This document shows positions 36,904 through 47,925 of a stretch of 64,000 nucleotides of DNA, in pieces. The notes under the pieces were generated by a model. That model did not search any database and was not told the DNA's origin. It worked only from the letters and a program-made list of their open reading frames with translations. Source of the DNA: Batkoa obscura (Eukaryota; Entomophthoromycota; Entomophthoromycetes; Entomophthorales; Batkoaceae); the NCBI GenBank assembly GCA_030770535.1, contig JASVEC010000002.1, forward strand, positions 62,001-126,000. Direction: 5' to 3'. Made by a program: the position numbers and the translations under genes. How positions within the stretch are numbered: position 1 is the first letter of the stretch; each line of letters opens with the position of its first letter.

Positions 36904-37173
36904 AAAGTAATCACGTGGTATAATTTAAAATTAATGTATGATTATTTGCACACTATTTTATTATCTTACAAAGTGATAAATATTAATCTCTCTCTCAATA
37001 TAAATAAAATTTTAATCGCTTTTATTTTTTTCAAAGTTGTATACTTATTTTCAACCAAACCAATTTTTTATTAATTTTTGTTTGTATGATTATGCTTAAA
37101 ACAAGCTGCTTTTTTCCAAAATTATCAGATCAAAATCTTTAAGTTAAATATAGTTTCTAATAAGAAACTATCA

Positions 37174-37275
37174 AATGTGGATGTATTTTTGTCTTTAAGA
37201 ATTTACTAACAATTTTTCTGCTCAAATAGTGCTTAAAAAGTAGAAAAGATGAAATCAAAAAAAACATCCCCAAAT
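37174..37275 (+). mobile_element. Short TIR element
   Basis: AATGTGGATGT to ACATCCCCAAAT. Confidence 0.65.
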
Positions 37276-38098
37276 TTTAAAGTTAATAAAGTTCTATTTT
37301 GAATATTGATGAATAAATGAATATTAATAGAAATTATAGTACATAGAGAGATAAATCGAAATAAAAGGGTTCAAACAAGTATATAATAGAGTTTTTACAA
37401 CACAAATAATATAAGACCATTCAACTTTGAATAAAGGTTAAAGTGTGAGAATATCTTTAATTTCAATAATTTATCATATTTATGCAAAATAAAAGCTAAA
37501 AAACTCTTAAAAGCCCAGCCCCAAGTATTAAGTTAAAATTTTTGAGCAAAAAAAATATGCCCATATACTTTCAAAACGTAAAATGTAAAACCTTATTAAC
37601 TTTAACTTTGAAAAATTTCTTATTTTTTATAAAAAAAGATGCTACTGCCGCATTGACATTTTTACTATGTTTTATAGTATGTAGGTAAGTTTCAAACTCA
37701 GTTAATATTATCACTAAAACTTCCTAGTTTGAGTTAGTGTTAACTTTGGAACATCTGTATACGAATTTCATTTTTGTTCTATTGATCCTTTTTTATGCAA
37801 CCTAAAATCAAAATGTTATCAATCAAATACTAGAACAATGTCAATTATTCTCACAGGGTTTGTGCTTAGTTTCCGTTTTCCAGAAGGAGTTGAGACCGGA
37901 AAATAATTGAACCTTAGGTTTAAATTGGCCTTGGATGCAGTATAGTATTATCTTTTTTAAGTTTAATATGATCTAATTTTCAAAAAGGGTTTACAATAGT
38001 TTAGGGTTAAAAGTTTATTTTATATCCAATTTAAAAATTCATATTATCTTGACCAAAAAATCCTTATTTTTTTATTAATGATTATGGTAAAACCATAA

Positions 38099-38374
38099 TT
38101 TCCCGCCTTTTTCTTATTTTATTATATAGATAAATATTATTTAATAAATTGCAATGAACGCGACAATGAATATACGATTTCCTACTTTATCCAATTTACC
38201 ATTTTCCGCTTTGCTATTTCAATATCATAGTTATATTTTCCACCTTCATATTTAAATAATCACACTTCATTTTCCACCTTAATTAATTTTAATCATTTTA
38301 GTACAAAAAAATTCTAGTTTATTATTATAAATTTTCATTTCCCGCTTTACATTCAACCTCGAATTTTCCACCTT
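38099..38374 (+). promoter_or_regulatory. Seven copies of a TTTYCCNCYTT motif upstream of the Erg25-like gene
   Basis: Copies at about 38099 (TTTCCCGCCTT), 38178 (TTTCCTACTTT), 38203 (TTTCCGCTTT), 38236, 38270 and 38364 (all TTTTCCACCTT) and 38338 (TTTCCCGCTTT), all in the same orientation and ending ten bases before the TATA box. The arrangement suggests a factor-binding array. The TTTCCCGC forms resemble E2F-type sites, but no factor is claimed. Confidence 0.5.
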
Positions 38375-38382
38375 TTCAAAAG

Positions 38383-38390
38383 TATAAATA
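38383..38390 (+). promoter_or_regulatory. TATA box of the Erg25-like gene
   Basis: TATAAATA, 39 bases before the ATG at 38422. Confidence 0.5.
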
Positions 38391-38421
38391 TGGACCAGTT
38401 GACCATTTTTAAAAAAAATAA

Positions 38422-39340
38422 ATGTCTTCTCCAGTTAATTTTATAAAAGATCGAGCTTCCTTTATTGCTCTTTTTTTAAGCTATCATTTAATAACAAGCA
38501 CTACTTTAAGTCAGCAACTATGGACTAAATTGATAACTAACTTTAGTGAATTTAATATCACATTATTTGGTACTGCTATAGTATCAATTATATTTTATAT
38601 GAGTTTCAGTTCAGTATTAGCTTACATCGATTTTATGATGATGCCAAGTTCGACAGCACTTGAGCTTAAGGTACAACCAAAATATCAACCTACTTGGTTC
38701 GACTATTCAAAAGCCATACCAGTAGTTTTATTTAACTTAGTTGTACTTGGGGTACCTTATGGTTATTTTATGTTTTATATTTTTCATCCCACTTCTGCAT
38801 TTAATAATAAATCAGGTCAATTATATTTTACTGAATTACCAAATACTGGCAAAGTGATGTTCGATGTTATGATCTGTGTTTTAATTGAAGAAATTTTATT
38901 TTATTATTCCCATCGTTTGTTTCATTTACCTTTCTTTTATTCCAAATTCCATAAAAAACATCATGAGTTTACTGCTCCTATCGGTATCTCTGGTATGCTT
39001 TATTTTATACTTTATAAACAATAATACTAACTTTCACATAGCTGTATATACCACTCCACTTGATTTTCTAGTTAGTAATATCACTCCATTACTAGTTGGC
39101 CCCATTGTGCTACAATCCCATCCAGTAACGGTATGGGTTTATTTTATAGTAGCTATTATTAACACCGTGATTACCCATGGCGGCTATACTATTCCTGGGT
39201 TCCCAAATCCTAAATTACATGACTTTCACCATGAAACTTTTAATAACATGTATGGTGTCATTGGCTTATTAGACTTTGTCCATGGTACTGATGATAAATT
39301 TCGTTCAAGGTATAATAAGATTGACACTAAGGCGGAGTAG
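38422..39340 (+). CDS. Fatty-acid hydroxylase superfamily, C-4 methylsterol oxidase-like
   Basis: ER-membrane di-iron hydroxylase of the sterol desaturase superfamily, 289 residues. Exons are 38422-38992 and 39042-39340; the 49-bp intron joins IGIS to AVYTTPLDF. The three histidine boxes are complete: HRLFH (164-168), HKKHH (177-181) and HDFHH (250-254). The order HKKHHEFTAPIG ... TPLDFLVSN ... HGGYTIPGFP ... LLDFVHGTDDKF matches Erg25/FAXDC2-type proteins, and several hydrophobic segments fit an integral membrane enzyme. It is a little shorter than yeast Erg25 (309). The usual substrate is a 4,4-dimethylsterol; an alternative FAXDC2-like role cannot be excluded. An unspliced reading stops at a 200-residue truncated protein lacking the third box. 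Confidence 0.88.
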
Positions 39341-39926
39341 TTAATTGTTGTTTTGTTTAAATAAATTAGTATCTTATCAAATTTTTATAAGTTTTAAATT
39401 GTTGTATTTTTTATTATTAAAATAACTTTTCAAACGTGACCGATTAATTCTTTAATTTTTTAGAATTAGAGATCAAGAATTTCTTAAAATAAACTACAGT
39501 ATTATTAACTTATCGCGGCTATAGGAAGAAAAATATTTAGACAATCTGATAAAAATATTTTTAACAATAATTACGTAAATATAAACAAAATATAGAGTAT
39601 TGCGACAAAAACTTCAGAACTTTAATTGTTTTAATTCTGTTAAAATTCTTTTATTTTTAGTTTTATTCATTATTAAAAATATTTACCAGGATGTTATTCA
39701 AGTGTTCTTATTATTATAACCATCATAGTTTAAAGACACTGTATTCAAAACTAATAAAAACATTTTTTGATATACTAATAAAGCATCTGAGAGTTTTAAC
39801 TCCTTCAAGATTTAAAAAAATAATATTGCAAAATTTATTTTCCAACTTTTCGCTTAAAGCAAAAGAATTTGCGCGCTATATTTTTTAAGTTTCATTTTGA
39901 GTTATTTATTTTTCACAGTATTTAAA
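39341..39926. other. Intergenic
   Basis: No gene or repeat recognised; a 65-codon plus-strand frame here has no supporting features. Confidence 0.5.
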
Positions 39927-41063
39927 ATGAAGATGGATAAAAATAAAAAATTTAACAAAAATAAAAGAGAAATAAAAGAGATAGAAGAGGATATTGATAG
40001 TGACAATATGGAAATAAATGAAGATATCGAGAGCGTAGATGATGAAGTCAATGATATTGGAGATTCTGATATTGAAGATGATTTTGAAGCAGATAATAAC
40101 GAGACAATGGAGGAAGAAGACATAGCATCTTCAGATGAATCAATTATGAACAGCCCAGAGAAAGAGAATATTAAGGCTCAAATAAATGGTACTTTTAATT
40201 TAACTAATTACAATTCATATATAATGTTATTTAGAAAAGTTAAAAGAAAAGTTGCTTGAAATAGAAGAAATAATATTTAATGAGAATTATTCAAATACCC
40301 TCAAAAACAAATTAAATTTAACAAAAAAAGGTAGACCTAAATTCTAATGAATTAATCAACTAATAGCATAACTTTAAGCCCAGGCTAATACTAAAGCAAA
40401 TGAAAGAATAGATAACTTGGAGAAAAAAACAATACATTTATTTAATAAAGTGTTGGAAACTTTATACAAAGTTTGTCCTGATTATAAAACCTCAGCCAAC
40501 TTGATTAACGAACAAGTAATTGAAGTAAGCCTTTATTTTTAACTTTTATTTGATGTGATCTAATAAGTTAAGGATGCGATTAAAAATGTAGGCAGCGATT
40601 ATAGCGGTGAAGCAATCATGAATAAAATGTGGCAACCTATAAGTTTAGCAAATACTAAGTTACAACGTTCCATGTTTTTATTAGAAGGTGATAAAACTTT
40701 TTTGGTAACTATTATTTAGGTTGTAAGTTAATGTATCATTTAATTACTACTTAATAGGAAGCGATAAACATTGAACAAGCTAAAGAAAAAGAAAGAGAAA
40801 AGTTAAAGACAATGTTCCATAGCTATTATATGGATCAGGTAACATCTAGTTTTGGAGATGATTTGGATAAACTCAGAGAGGTAGATTATTTTATATATTT
40901 ATTTTTATGCTAACATTTATTAAACAATTAACAGGAGGAAGATTTTACTAATTCTAAATTACAAATTTTAATTGATTCTTTACAACAAGGTATTTGTATA
41001 TTTTCAGATAGTGATAAAGAACTCATTTTATCTACTAATGGTAACCAAATGGAAAGTGATTAA
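39927..41063 (+). CDS. Acidic coiled-coil protein with Rsa3-like C-terminus (ribosome assembly)
   Basis: A 295-residue protein from six exons: 39927-40188, 40235-40330, 40379-40524, 40573-40704, 40758-40880 and 40935-41063; introns 46-54 bp, one continuous frame. N-terminus is basic (KNKKFNKNKREIKEI), then a long Asp/Glu/Ser-rich acidic tract (about residues 20-80), a helical middle (EKLKEKLLEIEEI; DNLEKKTIHLFNKVLETLYK), and a C-terminal block MFHSYYMDQVTSSFGDDLDK, LREEEDFTNSKLQILIDSLQ, QGICIF. That block has the DD..LR..DFT...L..L...L..G...F pattern of the Rsa3 domain of 60S ribosome assembly factors. The middle third is not recognised and is longer than expected for Rsa3. Exon structure is firm; function is a moderate guess. 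Confidence 0.72.
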
Positions 41064-42306
41064 AGAAGTACGTCTTGTTAATTCTTTATAGAAAATAAAG
41101 TAATAGATTTTTATTTAAGTTTAAATTTATTATTTTATACACTTAATGCAATATAACATAATAATACTGTTATTGTATTGAAGTATTTTCTTTATAGATA
41201 CCCAATTTTAAAGGTAATGGTAAAATCTCCATGGTTTGTTTGATTTCTCTTTAAGGAGTTTATAAATACAATCTTTAAATAATAACACATTAAAATTTTA
41301 TTGTCCATATTAACTAGCTAAGACGTTTTCTAACTCCTTTAGCTTTGTTCTGCTTTCATCTTCTGCTCTTTCCCTTTATTAATAGATATACTATAATTTT
41401 ATAACATATAAAGGATAGTTAAAATTATAGGTAAGCTTTAGTGAAATATCATTTTATATTACATCCGATTGACTAAGATAAATAAATTTATAACTTTAGT
41501 TTATTTGCTTTAAGTCAATTATTGACTGCAAATACTCAAATGTATAGTTAAACAGGTATTTGATTTATCAGGGCTTTAGTGTTGTTTTATCACATCCTAT
41601 TACATTTTTTAAAACTTATTTGCAGTTTTTCTCTGTTCAATAATTTCTTACATAGGATAAAAAGCACAAATTAAAAAGTTTACTCAGATCAGATTTATAG
41701 TTGGTATTAGTAGTGTGGATGTTACTCATTTTACAGTATAATAAAATGAATATTACAAAAATAAATTGTTCTATGTATTTCTTTTTTAAAGTATAAATCT
41801 ATAAAAAAACTTTATAAACGGTAATTTTCCTAAACTGATTAACAAGCTTTTACAAAAAACCCTGTGATTTTTTTAAAAATGTTATAGGGTGTTCAACTTA
41901 GGTGTAACTGAGATCTTTTTTCACCTGATAAACACAAATTTTATAGACCCTTGATTTTCGAATAGACAGATTTGATTGCGATAAGTTGTATAAAATATAA
42001 GCTTTTAGAGACATCCTTTACCTAGAATTCTGACGACTACATGCCAATTTTAACAATTTTTGAGACCCCGATTTCCTGGACTTGATTAATGCTTAAATCC
42101 CGGCCTTTAGAACTACAGGCAGTGATTATATCAAATATGCCCACATGATCCCAAAATCGATAAGTATTAGTTAACCATAGACTTAATTTTTGATTTTACA
42201 GATTTTATTTTTAGTTTGATTTATGACTTAGTCAAATATCAAAATCATTTTTATCAAATAATCTAAAAATGGGACTAAAGTTTAAAGCTGTGAAAGTAAT
42301 ACAATA

Positions 42307-42408
42307 TATAGGGGTATTTTTTTTGGCTTCATTTTTTCCATTTTTAAATGCTGTTTAAGCGAATAAATTGTTAATGAAATTGGTAATACAAAAATACATT
42401 CCTAAATA
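42307..42408 (-). mobile_element. Short TIR element
   Basis: TATAGGGGTAT, GGCTTCATT, ends ACATTCCTAAATA. Confidence 0.65.
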
Positions 42409-42574
42409 TTTTAAATAATGAAATATATGTAAAAAAATTAGACTAAATTTTAGTTGTATAGATGATGATTTTTTAAGTTGTTGTTTTAAAGACTTAAACA
42501 ATTATATATCAACTATTCATATAAAAAGTTAGGGTTTATTTTAATAGAGAATAAAATTACAGATATTCAAGATA

Positions 42575-42676
42575 AGTGGGGATGTATTTTTGGGTTTAAA
42601 GTTTTACTAACAATTTTTCTGCTCAAATAGCGTCTAAGATAGAAAAAGTAATGAAGCCAAAAAACATCCCCATATG
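42575..42676 (+). mobile_element. Short TIR element
   Basis: GTGGGGATGT to ACATCCCCATA. Confidence 0.75.
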
Positions 42677-42965
42677 ATAAATTTTTTTAATAATTACATG
42701 TAAAAAACTATAAGAAAAAAATAAGTCTATATATTATAATATAAGATAATAACTTGTAATTTAAAGGTTATTTTATTTGTTAATTTATAATTACTTATAG
42801 TGTTGAAAAAACTCAACTTTAATAATTAAAACAAATTTATAAATAAATAAGATAATATATAGTAAGTAAATAAATAATACAAAAAAACAATAATAAAATA
42901 AACATAATAAAAAAATAAAATAAAATGAAATAATTAAACCAAGTATAATAAAATTCAAAAGAAAG

Positions 42966-43103
42966 TGTGAAATATCGCTTTATCAGCCTCCATGATTGGG
43001 TATAGCATAATAATCACTTAAATTATTGTGCTCTCGAGTTCAGAGACAATTAATCCCATGCTCTTATTTTGATTTGATATAATAATTTCCAACTTCATCC
43101 CAA
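42966..43103 (+). mobile_element. LTR-like repeat R1, copy C (fossil fragment)
   Basis: Begins with the family end TGTGAAATATCGCTTTATC and runs in plus orientation until it abuts copy D, which is in the opposite orientation. Broken fossil. Confidence 0.5.
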
Positions 43104-43567
43104 TATGAAATCTGATACTCAGTGTTTGGAGTCAAAAATAGCTATTGCCTAATCGACTATGCTGTCAGTCGAAAGGTCTTAGTTTATGTGACTAAGATAG
43201 ACTTGGATTATGAACAATAGCATGCAATAGGCTACAGACCATATAAGACAAATAAAATAGACAGTAGTAATGTAAAACCTAAGTAAAATACTATTGAGTA
43301 AACTTAGTGGCTTTATTAAATGTACGAGATACCAAGGAATAATTCAGTTAAAAGGTATGGAGTTACTATGTTCTAAAATCTCTTTTATACTCCAATAAGT
43401 ATAGATATCAAAGCAAGAGGATAATATTCTTTGAGACGAAGATAGAAATTCTTATAGCAAATCAAAATAAGAACATGGGATTAATTGTCTCTAAACTCGA
43501 GAATACAACAGCTTAGGCGATTATTATGCTATAATTGACCATGGGGCTGACAGAGCGATATTTTACA
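43104..43567 (-). mobile_element. LTR-like repeat R1, copy D (fossil)
   Basis: About 460 bp in reverse orientation, with the TATA-like and AATAAA-like motifs of the family. It ends directly at a TIR-element end (ACATCCCCATA, about 43565-43577), so the repeat and the TIR element appear to have been joined by insertion or recombination. Solo, moderately diverged. Confidence 0.55.
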
Positions 43568-43855
43568 TCCCCATATAAATGCGTTATGATTTATTGAATT
43601 GAATTTTTAAAACCAGTTTGTGCTTTCAAACCTTCCTACCTATTTAGACCAAAGGGAATTTAAAACTTAATTAAAAAATTTATTTAGCTTGTGATAATTT
43701 GTTATATAACGTATTCAAATAAGTTTGTTAATAATGCTCAAATACAGTTACAAAATAACTAGTTAGATTCTATTTTTATGAGCATTCAATTAAAGTAATT
43801 TGATTTACATACATAATAGCTTTTATTCATTTTCTAAATATAAAAGTAATTATAA

Positions 43856-44052
43856 AAAGACCCCATAGTATTTTAGAATACTATGGGGTCTTTAATTTAG
43901 CATTCAGTAAATTTTTATTTACTAATTTCTAATCATAAATCAATGTATTTATTGATCTATATATTTTCAATTAAGAGACAACTCTTAATTTTGTAACTTA
44001 ACTACTACATTCTTATGTATAAGTTGTTATTATTACTAGTATAATACTAGTA
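43856..44052. repeat. Cluster of short hairpins (mitochondrial-like island)
   Basis: Five inverted repeats in under 200 bases: 43856-43893 (17-bp perfect stem, loop TTAG, CCCCATAGTATT arm), 43906-43923 (7 bp, loop TTTT), 43939-43956 (6 bp), 43969-43990 (AATTAAGAG / CTCTTAATT, loop ACAA) and 44034-44052 (TACTAGTAT / ATACTAGTA). They directly precede a tRNA-like sequence. Such hairpin density is more like fungal mitochondrial intergenic DNA than the rest of this window. Confidence 0.6.
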
Positions 44053-44124
44053 TTTTTGGGATTCGAACCCCGAATTGTGGAATTGATGGCAGCATTGTCT
44101 TAGCATGCCAAACAACCCCAAAAA
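44053..44124 (-). tRNA. tRNA-like sequence, poor cloverleaf (possible tRNA relic)
   Basis: On the minus strand a perfect B-box-type GGGTTCGAATCCC is followed by AAAA; a TTTTGGG / CCCAAAA acceptor-like pairing spans about 70 nt. A plausible D arm (TGTT / GACA) can be drawn, but no proper five-pair anticodon stem, and the T stem has only about three pairs once the acceptor is formed. The anticodon cannot be assigned. It may be a degenerate or organelle-derived tRNA. Confidence 0.3.
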
Positions 44125-44431
44125 ACAAGAATTCAGATTGAATATAAATTTCAAATTTTATTGATTTTATAAACAGTTAAAACTAAGAATACTACGCTTA
44201 TTTATTTACTTATAATATACTTAGCTATATTAACTTATATTAAATAAATAACATAATTTTAAAACTTTGAATAATGCATTAAAACAAAAACTCAGTCTAT
44301 GAAAGTCAAATACATAGAAAATACTAATTAAGTCATTATATTTATATATCAAAGAAAATAAATAAAGAATGTTTAATTATAATTATGATTGTGTTAATTT
44401 GATGTTTAATAATTATTAAAATTATAAGCGT

Positions 44432-45480
44432 TTAATGGCTTTGGGGTAAGGAGTAAGTTTTTGCCCTTCTGTTTCGATTACCAACATCAAAATCATTTTT
44501 ACAACTTCCATTTTCCATATTATTTAAATCGAATCCTTCATCCTTGTATCTTAATAAAGTTTAATAGGTTATTCAAATTTACTACATATAATCTCACCTG
44601 TCTTATTTAATTCATTTTGTTTACTTATAACTCTTAAATATACAATTTTAAGCACTTGGTGTACAGTTGGGTCACAGAAGAAAGCAATAAAATTAAGTGT
44701 ACCTAATAATTTATCTGTAATAAAAACGAAACCTTTTATTACATAAGGATTGTAGTCTTCTAGATTATAAACTGATCCCTTAAAACATTTCCAAAGTTGG
44801 GAATAACTATGATTATAGTTATAATTGTGGTTATTCAATAAAATAAAGTTATACCTTAGTTGGTATTTTAAATATATATAAGTATCTACATTCTAAAGCC
44901 CATGAGTTTTAAACTTCTAATTGACTGTTTTGAAGCCTTCGCTCCATCAAACAGTCTAAAATATTTCAATATCTTTGATCAAATATTTACTTCCAATATC
45001 GTCAGTGTCACCAAAGCAATTAAGTATAATGTTACAATGATTATCACTAGATTTTTAGCATAAAAGTAAGTGACTTCAGATGATTTTTGTCATTCGCTTC
45101 AAGATAGCAAAGTTTAAATCCAGTAAATTCAAGTAATCTGGTTGCTAAATAAACAAGTTAGTATGAAGCATAGGTAATATAAAGTAATTTACATTCATTA
45201 ATGAGATAACAGTTAAAAAAATTAAATAAAACAGATTCAATTGAATAGGTTGCTTTAGTTTTTTTAGTTGCATTAATACCATGAATAAAAATCTTCTGTA
45301 AGTTGATCTCAGAAGCGGCGTTAAGGAACAAGAAAATAAAGAAATAGATAATACTTAGAGGCAACTAGAATATATACTGAAGATTCCCTGTGTTTGTATG
45401 GATGAATTCTTAATGAAAAACAATGAGATCAGATATTGTATCATGAAACGGCAGTTCTAATCTATAGTCGCTTTATCGAT
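44432..45480 (-). pseudogene. Decayed copy of the fungal GPCR gene at 59288-60632
   Basis: Pieces of the same receptor can be followed in order: a region like CRKLVDR (near 45475), INLQKIFIHGINATKK (about 45270-45310), NLVIIIVTLYLIALVTL (about 45010-45060), then LLGTLNFIAFFCDPTVHQVL (about 44640-44720), and an acidic/Asn-rich tail (DEGFDLNNMENGSCKND) ending near 44432. The pieces are not in one frame even with the paralogue's intron positions, and the equivalent of exon 1 (first membrane helix) is not found. A TIR element (45494-45592) sits immediately upstream, where intron 1 lies in the whole gene. Interpreted as a broken duplicate. Confidence 0.7.
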
Positions 45481-45493
45481 TAATTTACAATCA

Positions 45494-45592
45494 TATGGGG
45501 GATATTTAGTTTCGTTTTTTCCATCTTTAAACACTATTTAAGCGGAAAATTTATTAGCAAAGTTCTTAAACGCAAAAATACATCTCTATATA
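45494..45592 (-). mobile_element. Short TIR element upstream of the GPCR pseudogene
   Basis: TATGGGGGATAT to ACATCTCTATA; adjoins the broken receptor copy. Confidence 0.65.
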
Positions 45593-45921
45593 TTCCTATC
45601 AAACAAGGTTAGTTAGTTATGTTATAATACTTATAGCTTGTCACTTAATACAATCATAATCCCTTACTACTATGTAACTATAGATAATGATTACGCTGAG
45701 ATAATGCTAGATTAGGTGTTAATTTATAATAAATAATGCCTGAGCTAAATTTATAAAATATAAAACCTAATAAGTCATTTATAAGGTACGTTGATTCACT
45801 TTGATAAAGTTAATCTGACAAACATGGATTTTAGGTGAATAGTGTATAAAGTAGTGTTATTTTTGATAACAGGTAAATTAATATATATTATATATAAATA
45901 TCATATTGTTTTAAGTTAATA

Positions 45922-46016
45922 TATGAGGATGTATTTTTTAATTTTACTAGCAGTTTTTTCACTTAAATAACGCTTAAAAATGGAAAAAGTGATGAGGCCA
46001 AAAAAAACATCCCCAT
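45922..46016 (+). mobile_element. Short TIR element
   Basis: TATGAGGATGT to ACATCCCCATA, slightly short. Confidence 0.75.
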
Positions 46017-46149
46017 ATATCTATAATTTTTACAAATAGTTAGTTAGAGAACCTATAGACAGCATTTTGGGATTGAAAAAACAAATGGTTTTAATTAAAG
46101 ATTTAAAAGAATATAACATCTGAGGTCATATAAAAAAAATTAATTTTAA

Positions 46150-46236
46150 CATTGGTGGCTACTTCAAGACTGGGTTTTAAGGTTCAAAAGTGTTATGCAA
46201 GTGGAAAAATTGTAAAACTCTTAAATACATCCACAT
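46150..46236 (-). mobile_element. Short TIR element, fragment
   Basis: Right half (GTGGAAAAATTGTAAAACTC, ACATCCACATA) recognisable only. Confidence 0.4.
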
Positions 46237-46344
46237 AAAAATGAAAGTGTTTTATAATTCTGTAGGAATAACAAACTAATAACCCCCATTGGAAAATTTG
46301 AATGTAATGATAAAACGAGTCATCTATTTCAGGAGTAGTAACAA

Positions 46345-46450
46345 AATGGGGATGTATTTTTTTGTTTGAGAGTTTTGCTGATAAAATCTCCACTCAAATA
46401 ACGCTCAAAAAATGGAAAAAGTAATAAAACCAAAAAAAACATCTTCAAAT
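46345..46450 (+). mobile_element. Short TIR element
   Basis: AATGGGGATGT to ACATCTTCAAATG. Confidence 0.7.
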
Positions 46451-47925
46451 GTTTATTTTTTGAGCTTGTCAAATTACAAAAAAATCTCTACAAAAAAGCC
46501 CAGTTCAATCATACTGTTTGTTGTTATATTGTGAGCTTACTACCTTTAAATGTTCTTTAAATTTAATGATATTCAATAATTTTGTCACATTGCTATAGTT
46601 TGGAATATTCTTATTGATCATAAGCCTTCAAGGCATAAAACTTATTACACTTTAAATTGCAAGAAATCTATATAATTAAAAAATCGCATTTTTAATAAGA
46701 ACCAAATAGTAAATAATTTTTAATACAATCTTATATATACATTTTATAAAACGAAATAATTTTTATTTTTAATATTTAATATTTTAAAAAGAGAATTTAT
46801 ACGTTTTTTTATTAAAGTGGGGTATACTTTACCATTTACTGCAAATTTGAATAAGTCTAATTGAAGCTGAAATCATAATGAGTTATTTGTTTAAAATAAA
46901 TCATTAGTATAAAATAAACAGAAACAAGTCTATTTGAAAGTATTTGTTTGCCTTAGATGTCATTCAGTTAGCTACTTATTTTCTTAAAAATTAACTTTCT
47001 ATATTCTTCAATAATTTTTTATTAATATTTAATAATTTCTAATGTTATGCGGCATAAATTAAATAAAATGTTGGAATATAAAAATTACAGTTTAGGATAA
47101 TACCATAATTTAACTTAATGTCACTACTTTCTTTTTCCTTAATTTTATCTAATCTTATACCTTAAACTTATTCCGGAAATAAAACACATTGATGCTTTGT
47201 ATCGATTTAAAAAATAGAATTTCTTAATGAGAGGTTATGACCCTTTCTGCCACAAAGCTTTGTACTGCTATTTCCCTTATAAAATTGTTTTTTCTAACAA
47301 TAGCATTCAAATTTTTTATATAACCATAGCATCTCAAATTATAAAACTATTATTAAAAAATAAAATGGTGTAACTTGAAATATAAATATATAAACTATTG
47401 CACTAATTTGGTGAAAGATCATCATAATGAAAAACTACGAAGCAGCGGAACTTTTCTTTTTTAATAGTTATGAGTCTGTAACTCAAATTTAAGTTTTTCC
47501 TATCTTTTGAATCACACTATTATTTAAAACTTATTATTAACATTGACTTTAAAAATAATATTTTTAAATTTGTCTTTATTAAATATAGAAAAAGAAGCGA
47601 AGAATAATGTTAAAATTATCTATGATACAAAAACAATGTTTTAATGATAAAAGTGAACTAACAATTTCAACATAAGTTAAAACCATAAGTTTTAAATTAA
47701 GCTAAAAACATTTCTAGTAAACTCAAAAAAATAATCAAAGTTTATGGCTTTTTAAGTAAGTTGCTTAATATAGAGGTGATCGTCCAACTATCTCGCCATT
47801 TATAATCGTTTGGTATTACTATTTATAGTTGATAAACAAATACCTCATTACAGCATAATTTTATATTAAACTATATTATTCTTAAGTATGATTTCAAAAG
47901 TAAATATACTCAAATAGAACTAAGA

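Larger units (their letters stand above)
36904..38421. other. Intergenic; promoter of the Erg25-like gene at its end
   Basis: One TIR element (37174-37275), then unremarkable AT-rich DNA. The last 330 bases carry a repeated pyrimidine-rich motif (see the entry at 38099-38374). Confidence 0.5.
41064..42965. other. Intergenic with two TIR elements
   Basis: No gene is seen. TIR elements lie at 42307-42408 and 42575-42676. Confidence 0.5.
45597..47925. other. Intergenic with TIR elements
   Basis: TIR elements at 45922-46016, 46150-46236 (fragment) and 46345-46450. From about 46450 to 47925 I see no gene or repeat. Confidence 0.5.

Noticed and set aside
39902-40123. Ser-rich minus-strand frame
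   Set aside because: Antisense of the acidic GAT/GAA tract in the Rsa3-like gene.
43856-43893. Rho-independent-type terminator
   Set aside because: The hairpin has that look, but all genes here are eukaryotic with introns; it is better seen as part of the hairpin island.
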